In this document: positions 54,452 through 62,578 of the stretch, piece by piece
Layout: the number at the start of each line of letters is the position of its first letter
How positions within the stretch are numbered: position 1 is the stretch's first letter
Assembly: GCA_023409615.1 (NCBI GenBank)
Contig: JAEYRF010000163.1
Location: 1 to 62,663 of the forward strand
Origin: Bacillota bacterium
GTDB taxonomy: Bacteria; Bacillota; Clostridia; Acetivibrionales; DTU013
Length of the DNA stretch: 62,663 nt
Direction of reading: 5' to 3'
Position numbers and translations under genes: made by a program
The notes under the pieces: generated by a model
What the model saw: the letters and a program-made list of their open reading frames with translations, nothing else
Told to the model about the DNA's origin: nothing
Databases searched by the model: none

Positions 54452-56251
54452 TTATTTACCAGCCGCCTCATTCTTAACATCCAGCTCAATCTGCCATTTC
54501 TCAAGATCAAATTGGGCAAGCTCTTCATAGCCGTTACCAATCATCTTCTCTACCATCTCATCCCAGAGAGCATCGAATTTTGCATCGCTGCCGCAGAAGA
54601 TCATCTTCCAGGAGTACTCCTCAAGAACCTCTCCGCAGGAGTTACGATAAACAGCAACATCGTTCGTGTCACTTGGAAGTGATACGCTGACATTCGGGCT
54701 AACGAGCAGAACGTTGTTCTTCTTCATGTATTCTGCAGGTTCAGCTGCGCCGAATTTAGCAGCCCAATCTTTCTTCATCTGCGTCTGTATAGATGCCTTA
54801 TATGTGCTCCAATAATCTTTTGCATAGGGCTCACCGGTGTTTGGATTTGTGCTGATAGCATCAACAAGCCACTGATTGATTGCATTGTTGCCATCATTGA
54901 ATCCGCCGCCGCCGTACTCTGCAGGAACAGGAAGGTTATCCATCAGTGCACTTTCGTTCATAACAGTGAATTTGCCATCTGCACCAACTGAATAGTTAAA
55001 ACCTTCGATACCACAATGTGCATATGTCAAACCTTCAGGACTTGCATACCAGTCAAGAAATTCCATGATTCTGGCATACTTCTCATCATCAACACCGGAG
55101 CCTACGCCGAATACACGGCCGCTGCCATAGTATGTGTCAGAGTCTGCATAATATTTCTGATCCTTTACAGGAATGAATATAAATGCATTACCATTATCAA
55201 GTTTATCCTTTGTATTCCAGAAACCAACCTGCCAGCTGTACCAGAGCAAATGAACCTGTCCTGCTGTAATCTTTGGATATACTGCATTCCAGTCCTGATC
55301 CTTTGAGTCAGGATCTACAAGACCTCTTTGCTGAGCCTCGTACAGGAAGTGAAGCAATTTGTAATAGGTTCCAGCCTTATCAGTAAGCTTGTAAAATGTT
55401 CCATCGGGCTTTAACACAACAGAACCCTTGATTTTTTCTCCATACCAGGTGGTCAGCTGCACAACATTTGCAATACCTAACATATTGTCGCCGCCGTCCC
55501 AGTCAGGCCAAAGAGTCATTGCATATGCAGGATCTCCGGCTTCATTTTTAGGATGAATTTTCTGGATTTCTGCCAGTGCGTCCAAAAGTCCAGTCAGATC
55601 TGCAATTTCAGGAGCACCGATTGCATTGTACAGATCCCAACGAAGCAGTGGGCTTGAATAAATTACATCCTGTGAATAAGATGTCGGCGATGTATTCGTC
55701 ATCTGACATGGTAAACCAAAAATTTTACCTGCATCATTATCGGGAAGACCTTTGTTGAATACATTGATCTGATCGGTATAACCAGCCAGGTTAGACCATT
55801 TTGGAAGCTCGGCACTGATATCCTTAATCAGTCCATTCTGATAACAATCTTTGAAGTCTGTACCCTCAAGGATAACGATATCACCAAGATTTCCGGAGCT
55901 GATACGTGTCTGGTATAATGCGTCGCCGGCTACCTGAGGTGCAAGGATATTGAGTGCAAGATTGAACTTGTCCTTTATAACCTTGTCAAACCAACCACTT
56001 TGCAGTCCCTGATAGTTTGCTGCAACATCATAAATATCAATTGTCAGCTGCTTATCATGAGAAATTGCTGCAGTGCCTGCGCCTTCATCGCCACCTGCAG
56101 TGTCTGCCGGTGCATCAGCCGGTTTGTCAGCCGGTGCATCTGCTGTTGTAGCTTCTTTGACATCGCCTGCAGTATTCCCGCATCCTGCCAAAGCTGTTAC
56201 TGTAATGAACGATATTACCAGCAGTAATGATAGTAACTTTCTGAACCCCAT
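54452..56251 (-). CDS. Sugar-binding lipoprotein, LplA/YtcQ type (block 7)
   Basis: This 599-residue lipoprotein has lipobox LAGC at about 21-24. A low-complexity linker rich in Ala/Asp/Pro/Lys (about 38-60, repeats of DAPADKPA type) precedes a binding fold with many aromatic residues, suited to oligosaccharides. AAGGAGG precedes ATG 56251. It is the last gene of GH51 - LplB - LplC - binding protein. Arabinose-containing oligosaccharides are the likely ligand from the GH51 partner (inference). Confidence 0.9.
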   Translation of the reverse strand: MGFRKLLSLLLVISFITVTALAGCGNTAGDVKEATTADAPADKPADAPADTAGGDEGAGTAAISHDKQLTIDIYDVAANYQGLQSGWFDKVIKDKFNLALNILAPQVAGDALYQTRISSGNLGDIVILEGTDFKDCYQNGLIKDISAELPKWSNLAGYTDQINVFNKGLPDNDAGKIFGLPCQMTNTSPTSYSQDVIYSSPLLRWDLYNAIGAPEIADLTGLLDALAEIQKIHPKNEAGDPAYAMTLWPDWDGGDNMLGIANVVQLTTWYGEKIKGSVVLKPDGTFYKLTDKAGTYYKLLHFLYEAQQRGLVDPDSKDQDWNAVYPKITAGQVHLLWYSWQVGFWNTKDKLDNGNAFIFIPVKDQKYYADSDTYYGSGRVFGVGSGVDDEKYARIMEFLDWYASPEGLTYAHCGIEGFNYSVGADGKFTVMNESALMDNLPVPAEYGGGGFNDGNNAINQWLVDAISTNPNTGEPYAKDYWSTYKASIQTQMKKDWAAKFGAAEPAEYMKKNNVLLVSPNVSVSLPSDTNDVAVYRNSCGEVLEEYSWKMIFCGSDAKFDALWDEMVEKMIGNGYEELAQFDLEKWQIELDVKNEAAGK

Positions 56252-56318
56252 AATTAAACCTCCTTTTAGTAAGTAAATGTATCTATAATCAACAATCAAG
56301 GCAAGCCTTCATTGCTCA

Positions 56319-57248
56319 TTATCCTTTTACAGCTCCAATCATAATACCTTTTACGAAAAACCTCTGGAAGATTGGATATACCATGATAATCGGTGTTACA
56401 ACAAGTACAGTAACCGTCATACGGATCGAGGTCGCCGTCTGCGCCTTTGCAAGGCTTGCGGCAAGATTCGCCGTACTCGATGAGTTATTTATCAAGCCTT
56501 TAAGAGAGTTTGCCTGATTAATATACTGGTACAGAACAAACTGCAATGTATAAAGCTTGTTATTGGTTACCAGCAGCAGTGTATCCTGGAAAGAATTCCA
56601 CTGTGCTACTGCCGCAAAGATCGCGATTGTTGCAAGAATTGGCTTGATAACCGGAATCATAACCTTAAAAAAGACCGTCAAGGTGCCGGCTCCATCAATC
56701 TCTGCCGCCTCCTGCAATTCCTTTGGAGTAGACTCCACGAAGGTCTTGCACAATACAATATAGAATGGCTGTACTACAACCGGCCATATGTATCCCCAGA
56801 AGTTATTGGTAAGGCCCAGATTCAGCATGGTAATAAACCATGGAATAATACCTGCGTTAAAATACATTGTCACCACAACAAAACGGTACCAGAATTTCCT
56901 GCGCCACATTGTTTCTCGTGTAAACATGTATCCCAGGAAGGCTGCAAATAGAACAGTAAGAACCGTCCCTACCACTGTTCTTGCAACCGAAACCTGCAGT
57001 GCATTAAACAGGTCCGGAATATTCAATACATTTTTATAGTTGGAAAAATGTATCCTTAACGGCCAGAATAAAACCTTCCCTTTATCACTCAAATCATTTG
57101 CGCTGATTGAGTTTATAAAAATATAGTAAAATGGATAAGCACACACGAATGCAAATATTGAATACACAAAGTAGGTAATAGCGCTTATTAGTCTATCGCC
57201 TAAGCTGATATGCATTTTATGCTTTTTCACAATTGGATTTATCTTCAT
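56319..57248 (-). CDS. LplC/YtcP-type sugar ABC permease (block 7)
   Basis: This 309-residue permease has six predicted helices, the EAA loop KELQEAAEIDGAGTLTVFFK and the terminal RFFVKGIMIGAVKG. AGGAGGG lies the right distance from ATG 57248; the ATG at 57272 overlaps that site and is rejected. Two hairpins separate it from the LplB gene upstream. Confidence 0.9.
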   Translation of the reverse strand: MKINPIVKKHKMHISLGDRLISAITYFVYSIFAFVCAYPFYYIFINSISANDLSDKGKVLFWPLRIHFSNYKNVLNIPDLFNALQVSVARTVVGTVLTVLFAAFLGYMFTRETMWRRKFWYRFVVVTMYFNAGIIPWFITMLNLGLTNNFWGYIWPVVVQPFYIVLCKTFVESTPKELQEAAEIDGAGTLTVFFKVMIPVIKPILATIAIFAAVAQWNSFQDTLLLVTNNKLYTLQFVLYQYINQANSLKGLINNSSSTANLAASLAKAQTATSIRMTVTVLVVTPIIMVYPIFQRFFVKGIMIGAVKG

Positions 57249-57312
57249 ATCATACCCTCCTGACCCAGGCATCGTTATAAATAACTTCCGCTAGTCATTT
57301 ACTTGGAACATA

Positions 57313-57375
57313 CCGGACAATTTCTATATGAAATTGCCGGGGACTAACCGCTTCATTCCCATTTGATAGAAGCGG
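57313..57375 (-). other. Two hairpins between LplB and LplC genes
   Basis: CCGG-A-CAATTTC (57313-57324) pairs with GAAATTG-CCGG (57330-57340), and CCGCTTC (57348-57354) pairs with GAAGCGG (57369-57375). No T run follows on the minus strand, so they are more likely processing or stability elements than terminators. Confidence 0.55.
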
Positions 57376-57400
57376 ATGTAATTTTTTAGCCGAGCATTGT

Positions 57401-58321
57401 CTAAATAAAACCTTGTCCTCTTACCAGTTTTGAAATTCCATTGGAAGTAGCCAATAGTATAATGCTGACAACACTCTTAAACATACTGATTGCTACGGAC
57501 AGAGAATAGCCGCCGTTGCCCATAGCCAGATTGTATACATACAGGTCAAGAACCTGAATATAATCCTTGTTAAAAGCATTCTGAAAGACATAGAACTGCT
57601 CAAAACCATTAGACAGGAAGTTTGCCAGATTCAACATAATAATTACAAAATAGGTAGGCAACAGGCTCGGAATTGTAATATGCCATATGATCTTCATCCT
57701 GGAAGCACCGTCAACCTTCGCTGCTGTAATCATCTCTTCATCAATACCGGCAATGGCGGCAATATACATAATAGCTGCCCAGCCGGCATTCTTCCATGTC
57801 AGCCATAACCACATCTTGAACCATATGTGTTCAGAGGATGCCAGAAATATCTCCGGTTCCTCGAGCAATCCCAGATTCATCGCCACAACATTAACTGCAC
57901 CTGTGCTACTAAATACAGAGTATGCAATAGAATATACCAAGACCCAACTGATAAAGTTCGGTAGTGTAGTAACTGTCTGTACAAATTTCTTGAACTTTGG
58001 AAACTTAATTTCATTAAGAAATATTGCAAAAACCATTGGAAACCAAGAAAATCCTAGGCTTATCCCACTGATTGCAAATGTATTCCTCAATACTTCCAGA
58101 ACTTGAGTAATCCTGACCTTGTTCGATACCATGGTTGCAAACCATTTAAATCCGACAAACTTTTCCCATGTTATTGGAAATGGCGGTTTGTAATCAAAAA
58201 AAGCATAGAACCATCCATACAGCGGATAGTAGGAAAAAATAGCTACTATAGCCAGAAAAGGCACTATATATAGAAATTCCCGAAATGCTCTGGCCTTTTT
58301 CCTATCTCCAATCAACCTCAT
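57401..58321 (-). CDS. LplB-type sugar ABC permease (block 7)
   Basis: This 306-residue permease has six predicted helices, LPNFISWVLVYSIAYSVFSS in place of the usual LPHFLSW, and an EAA-type loop EEMITAAKVDGASRMKIIWH, in which the first Glu-Ala-Ala is altered to TAA. ATG 58321 is chosen because the purine-rich AGGGGGG is about eight bases upstream; the GTG at 58327 is too close. It follows the GH51 gene by 31 bases. Confidence 0.88.
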   Translation of the reverse strand: MRLIGDRKKARAFREFLYIVPFLAIVAIFSYYPLYGWFYAFFDYKPPFPITWEKFVGFKWFATMVSNKVRITQVLEVLRNTFAISGISLGFSWFPMVFAIFLNEIKFPKFKKFVQTVTTLPNFISWVLVYSIAYSVFSSTGAVNVVAMNLGLLEEPEIFLASSEHIWFKMWLWLTWKNAGWAAIMYIAAIAGIDEEMITAAKVDGASRMKIIWHITIPSLLPTYFVIIMLNLANFLSNGFEQFYVFQNAFNKDYIQVLDLYVYNLAMGNGGYSLSVAISMFKSVVSIILLATSNGISKLVRGQGFI

Positions 58322-58352
58322 CCACACAGCCCCCCTGTTTCATAAAAATAAA

Positions 58353-60818
58353 TTAAATACACTTTTTCAGCCTGATAACATTGGCAGAAAACGCAGGTGC
58401 GTTATAGATAAATTTTCTGCCCGAACCAGTCAGACTGCGGATAACATCACATACAGACTGCGGATGTTCAAAGCTGTTTTCTGCAGTTTTTTCACCACTG
58501 ACCACATATGCTTCAAAATCATTTTCAACATCACAATCCAGTATAATTTCAATCTCATCATCTTCTTCTGACATATTGACTGCTTTAATGATGATTTCCG
58601 AGTCAGTATCGCATACTATGGCGGTCAATGCCTTAAAAGCAGGTACATCTGCCTCATGCAGGAGCTTACCGTTAAGATATAGAAGCATCCTTTCCCCATC
58701 TGCTTCATAGCAAAAATGATTGAATTCTCCTATTTTCAATTCTGCTTCGGCTGCGGTTGATAATTCTATGTATTCGTGACCTGCTTTTTCCTTAAAAGTG
58801 CTCATTCCATCATTTATTTTCCACAGGAACGGATTCACATTCTCTCCATTCCAATCTCTCGGAGGGTGTGTTTCATCAGATACATAGACCTGTTTGGGCA
58901 TTCTTGAACTATATACTCCGATCGTTATCTCTCTACCGGGATCAGCAAAAACTTCTATCTCAAAAGTACCTTCTGTAACTTCCTCTTCACCGAAAACCAC
59001 AAAAACTTTCTCAGGATCAACATCATATAGTTTCTTACTTTCTTCTATCTGCTCTTCATCTGGTACCGTCACACAGAAACCATCTGTCTGTGCCTCGACA
59101 CGACCCATCAGCTCATGTGTAACTTTAACTTCCTTGCCATTCCATTTCGAATTCCGGAAGAGCAGTCCGGGTTCCCCGATTAAAGATCCCATTCCTTTCA
59201 CAGGCCTGCAGATATCTTTTGTCTCCTCAATAAAGTTTACGACATAGTCGCCCCTATTATTACCGAACAGTTTCCAGACATAGTATGATGGAATCGCAAA
59301 ACTTTCTGAATTATTGAAGCGAATCATATTAGGAAACCATGCATTGTAATTCACGTTCTCCAAAAGAGGTGCATAAGAAATAAAAGAGACAACATCCTGA
59401 TTCCTTTCTGCGCCAATAAGGAATGCGGCTTCACCAAGAGCACCATATAACTGGCCTACATAACCTCTTACCACAGAGACCTCGCCCAGAAATATTTCAG
59501 GTCCCTTTCTGTCATAGTTGTCATAATAATTGGTTTTTTCTGCAAAATACTCAGCAGTATTGTAAAAATGCTCATCCACTATCTCTGCAGGCAATCCGTG
59601 TTCCTCGACATGAGTATTAGCCACGAATTTGATCCATGGGTAACGCTGGCGGATTGCTTCATAGCACTTTAAATATCGTTCTTCATAACCAGGTCCGGAA
59701 TTTTCATTCCCGATCTCCAGGAAATTCATTTTAAAAGGTTCAGGATGACCCATTTCTGCGCGAAGCCTTACCCATTTACTGTCCTGTGTTCCAACTGCAT
59801 ACTCAATGGCATCAAGCGTATCCTGAATCATGTCCTCAAGTGCTTGTCCTTCCATCAGCATAGAGTTTCTGGCCTGGCAGGTCATACCGCAGTTAAAAAC
59901 ATACAGAGGCTCCATGTCGAGATCCTCACAAAGCTGTAAGTACTCATGGAATCCAAGTCCGTTGTAAGTGCGGTAATGCCACATCAATAAATGGCCGGGA
60001 CGTTCCCAGACAGGGCCGACTATATTGCGGAAATACATTGCAGTCGAAGGGGTAAACCCTTCAACAATACAGCCACCGGGAAACCTTAAAAATTTTGGGT
60101 TCAAAGCCTCTAATTTCTCAACGATATCCTTCCTTAACCCATGACCCTTGTAGGTATCAGCCGGCATCAAGGATATAAACCCAAATTTGATTGTTCCTCC
60201 ATCGTGGCAGCAAATCTCAAGTTTTGCATCGTTTGAGTCTTCTATCGCTGTCAATACAGCATCATAACGGGAGTATGTCCCGCCGCTTACTATAAATTCT
60301 GTACTACAGAAGATCTGGTGCCCTTTTTTAATTGAAACGGTAAGCTTCTTCTCTTCATCTGACTTGGCAAACATATAAAAAACATATGATGCCCCTGCTT
60401 TCTGAGGGATACCACAGTATCCGGTATTCCAGACGCAGCCTTCCTTCTGGAAGACGACCGACAGAGATGCCTGTCTGCTGCTATTTAAAGTATCCTGTGT
60501 GTCAAGCTCCATTCGGGCTTTCTGACAGTACCAGGCAGGAATAGATGTATAAGCTGTACCATTATTGCGCATCCACCTGGATAGCCCTTCTCCGTGGTTG
60601 AATTCATCGCGCCAGCCGAAACATGAAACTACTGCATAGCCATCATCTTCCGTTGTACAATCTTTAGGCGGAATAGAATCTTCAAAAGTCCTGTTTCTAA
60701 TCAGTTCAGGATAAAGTCCTCCATCTCCTGCTCTGTTTATGTCTTCAATGAAAATTCCATATAAATTCTTAGTTGTAGGTATTCTTTTCTCCGCTGTTTT
60801 CGCAAAGATTCTGCTCAT
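58353..60818 (-). CDS. GH51 alpha-L-arabinofuranosidase
   Basis: This is an 821-residue cytoplasmic retaining glycosidase. An N-terminal carbohydrate-binding-like beta domain (about 70-220) is inserted between the first strand and the (beta/alpha)8 barrel. The acid/base is E372 in NFLEIGNENSGPGYEERY and the nucleophile is E446 in EIFLGEVSV. The C-terminal beta-sandwich extends well beyond the usual 500 residues, ending in an added region (about 640-820) with a concanavalin-like look (WKINDGMSTF, LLYLNGKLLHEADV). It removes arabinofuranosyl side groups from arabinoxylan or arabinan oligosaccharides. AGGGGAG precedes ATG 60818. It heads an operon with a consensus promoter and a LacI-type operator. 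Confidence 0.9.
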   Translation of the reverse strand: MSRIFAKTAEKRIPTTKNLYGIFIEDINRAGDGGLYPELIRNRTFEDSIPPKDCTTEDDGYAVVSCFGWRDEFNHGEGLSRWMRNNGTAYTSIPAWYCQKARMELDTQDTLNSSRQASLSVVFQKEGCVWNTGYCGIPQKAGASYVFYMFAKSDEEKKLTVSIKKGHQIFCSTEFIVSGGTYSRYDAVLTAIEDSNDAKLEICCHDGGTIKFGFISLMPADTYKGHGLRKDIVEKLEALNPKFLRFPGGCIVEGFTPSTAMYFRNIVGPVWERPGHLLMWHYRTYNGLGFHEYLQLCEDLDMEPLYVFNCGMTCQARNSMLMEGQALEDMIQDTLDAIEYAVGTQDSKWVRLRAEMGHPEPFKMNFLEIGNENSGPGYEERYLKCYEAIRQRYPWIKFVANTHVEEHGLPAEIVDEHFYNTAEYFAEKTNYYDNYDRKGPEIFLGEVSVVRGYVGQLYGALGEAAFLIGAERNQDVVSFISYAPLLENVNYNAWFPNMIRFNNSESFAIPSYYVWKLFGNNRGDYVVNFIEETKDICRPVKGMGSLIGEPGLLFRNSKWNGKEVKVTHELMGRVEAQTDGFCVTVPDEEQIEESKKLYDVDPEKVFVVFGEEEVTEGTFEIEVFADPGREITIGVYSSRMPKQVYVSDETHPPRDWNGENVNPFLWKINDGMSTFKEKAGHEYIELSTAAEAELKIGEFNHFCYEADGERMLLYLNGKLLHEADVPAFKALTAIVCDTDSEIIIKAVNMSEEDDEIEIILDCDVENDFEAYVVSGEKTAENSFEHPQSVCDVIRSLTGSGRKFIYNAPAFSANVIRLKKCI

Positions 60819-60867
60819 ATAACTCCCCTTAGCATCTCGCCTTAGTCTCTTATATGTCTATAAGCTT

Positions 60868-60881
60868 GTAAAACGTTTTAC
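60868..60881 (-). promoter_or_regulatory. LacI-type operator in the GH51 promoter
   Basis: GTAAAACGTTTTAC is a perfect 14-bp palindrome with the central CG typical of LacI/GalR operators. It begins about four bases after the expected transcription start, so a bound repressor would block promoter escape. The LacI gene at 61.4-62.4 kb is the obvious candidate; CcpA binding is less likely because the spacing differs from the cre consensus. Confidence 0.7.
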
Positions 60882-60891
60882 TTTATAAAAA

Positions 60892-60921
60892 ATTATATGC
60901 CAACGCGTATATAAATGTCAA
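60892..60921 (-). promoter_or_regulatory. Consensus promoter of the GH51 operon
   Basis: On the minus strand a perfect TTGACA (60921-60916) and a perfect TATAAT (60897-60892) are separated by 18 bp. Confidence 0.85.
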
Positions 60922-61149
60922 TAAAAATTCTAAACTTTCTTATGCAAATACTATTGATGCCAGGTACTTTTTTGTTTAACATTTGTGCATTTTCCACAAA
61001 CCGTTGCCCTAATTCCGTATTTCAAAATATTAGTTAATCGTTTTTCTGCTTTATGATATAGTTTCAGCATTTCTATTAAAGCTGTATAAATAGAAAACAT
61101 ATGTCTTATACTAATAATAACATTTGTTTTATGGATTTTCAATTAATGT

Positions 61150-61375
61150 TTTCACAGCCGGACAATATACTTATAACGCCTCGGTTCAAAATGAAATTTT
61201 CCGGTTGTAGAAAAATTTCATTACCCAGGATGCATGGGTGAGCAGAAAGTATGTTGAGTGCGCAAGCACGGATTTCCTTTGCAACATACAAAACGACAAG
61301 GTCATCGACCAGCCTCAGCGGCGTTTCAACGAGGCGGGGGATATCTTTGTTGCCTCGTTATATTCTTTTGACGGA
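61150..61375 (+). ncRNA. Candidate structured RNA, possibly raiA-type
   Basis: The 540-base gap between GH51 and the LacI gene holds, besides the GH51 promoter, a dense set of nested stems. An outer TATAACG/CGTTATA (61172-61178 with 61356-61362) encloses GCCTCG/CGAGGC (61178-61183 with 61330-61335). Inside are an 11-bp hairpin (61190-61222), ACCCA/TGGGT (61223-61239), GTATGTTG/CAACATAC (61249-61289) enclosing GTGC-GCAA-GCAC, and GGTC/GACC (61300-61310). The GCAA loop is GNRA only on the plus strand, which sets orientation. The size (about 200 nt) and clostridial setting suggest a raiA-like RNA, from memory and unproved. It overlaps the convergent LacI stop. Confidence 0.5.
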
Positions 61376-62395
61376 ATTGCGTATGATTAACCGACATGGA
61401 ATTTTGATTGTCTTCTGAGCTTCGTTTTCTCTGCCCTGTTCCAGTGAAGATATCATGATTTCCGCTGATTTTCTGCCGATTTCGACAAGAGGCAATCCGT
61501 TTGTCGTAAGGTCAGGCTTTAAGTATTCAGAAATCTCCTTGTTGTCATATCCAGCGACAGAAATATCTACTCCTGCCTTCATATTATGTTCTTCCAGATA
61601 ATCATAAACACCTGCTGCCATATTATCATTCATGCAAAAGATAGCAGTAACTCCTTCATTTATCAGCTTTTCTACTTCATGATAGCCCGACGGTCTTTCC
61701 CAGTCGCCATATTGTATCCAGTCAGGATTATATAAAATTTGATCTTCAAACAATGCCCTCTGATATCCCTTGCTTCTTTTCTGTGTATGTAAATTATCAG
61801 CAGTTCCTGCTACCACGCCAATCTTCTTGTGACCCATTGAGATAAGGTACCGTGTGATATCATATCCGCCCTTCTCGTCATCTATTACGATAGAAGTGAA
61901 TCTGGGTGACTGTGAATATGCATATACTACCATTGCCGGAATTTCAAAATCATTAGAAAAGCAGTTTATAATCCTGGCATGTCCTGCAACATACATAATT
62001 CCATCTACCTTAATGGAGCGAAGTTCCTGAATGGCGGGAGTCAGGACTGAATGCAATTTCTTGTCATCGTCGTACCATGTACTTCTCCATCTGTCATACA
62101 GCCGCATATTAATCAGAATCGTCCTATAATTCATATCGTCACAGCGAGCCATGATTCCCTCAATAATTGGCGGTGAACTGAACTGGTTGAGATCTTCAGC
62201 TATTATTCCGATGATATTCGTCTTCTGTTTTCTCATGCCCTGCGCAAAATAATTTGGCTGATAACCGGTCTGTTTCACAACCCCAAGCACTCTCTGCCTG
62301 GTGGACTCACTAACATTCCGTTTACCATTTAATATATTAGATATGGTCGATGATGAAACGCCACACATTTGAGCAATTTCTTTTATTGTAATCAA
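61358..62395 (-). CDS. LacI/GalR-family transcriptional repressor
   Basis: This 345-residue regulator has an N-terminal helix-turn-helix ITIKEIAQMCGVSSSTISNI with the hinge helix ending near residue 60. A periplasmic-binding-like effector domain begins at about 62 (NIIGIIAEDLNQFSSPPIIE). The start is TTG 62395 with AAAGGA about ten bases upstream; the frame matches family N-termini. It probably represses the GH51 importer operon through the palindrome at 60868-60881 and releases on binding an arabinose- or xylose-containing sugar (inference). Confidence 0.9.
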   Translation of the reverse strand: MITIKEIAQMCGVSSSTISNILNGKRNVSESTRQRVLGVVKQTGYQPNYFAQGMRKQKTNIIGIIAEDLNQFSSPPIIEGIMARCDDMNYRTILINMRLYDRWRSTWYDDDKKLHSVLTPAIQELRSIKVDGIMYVAGHARIINCFSNDFEIPAMVVYAYSQSPRFTSIVIDDEKGGYDITRYLISMGHKKIGVVAGTADNLHTQKRSKGYQRALFEDQILYNPDWIQYGDWERPSGYHEVEKLINEGVTAIFCMNDNMAAGVYDYLEEHNMKAGVDISVAGYDNKEISEYLKPDLTTNGLPLVEIGRKSAEIMISSLEQGRENEAQKTIKIPCRLIIRNSVKRI

Positions 62396-62452
62396 AACAG
62401 ATAGTTCCTTTCTCCATAATGTTCACATGTCTGGAAAAGTTTCGACCATTCC

Positions 62453-62523
62453 ATAATAACTATAATTAAGATAATATTGCAAGTAGTGAATTGCAAAAAA
62501 GTGAATTATATTGTCAATTGCAA
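62453..62523 (-). promoter_or_regulatory. LacI gene promoter region with repeated TTGCAA
   Basis: The self-complementary hexamer TTGCAA occurs three times (62477-62482, 62491-62496, 62518-62523). The first could serve as a -35 for TATTAT (62458-62453) at 18 bp on the minus strand. The cluster may be an autoregulatory site, although it does not resemble the palindrome before GH51. Confidence 0.3.
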
Positions 62524-62578
62524 TTTACTTTTTCATGACACGTTGCCTTTATGAGTATTAACACATACCTTGTCATTA

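Noticed and set aside
60951..61142. 63-codon minus-strand open frame upstream of GH51
   Set aside because: It lies in AT-rich spacer, has no ribosome binding site and a composition rich in Lys/Ile/Thr without motifs. It would also sit between the RNA candidate and the GH51 promoter.
61215..61390. Open frames on both strands through the RNA candidate
   Set aside because: Both strands are open for about 55-65 codons but lack start signals. The nested stems and GNRA loop explain the constraint better than coding does.
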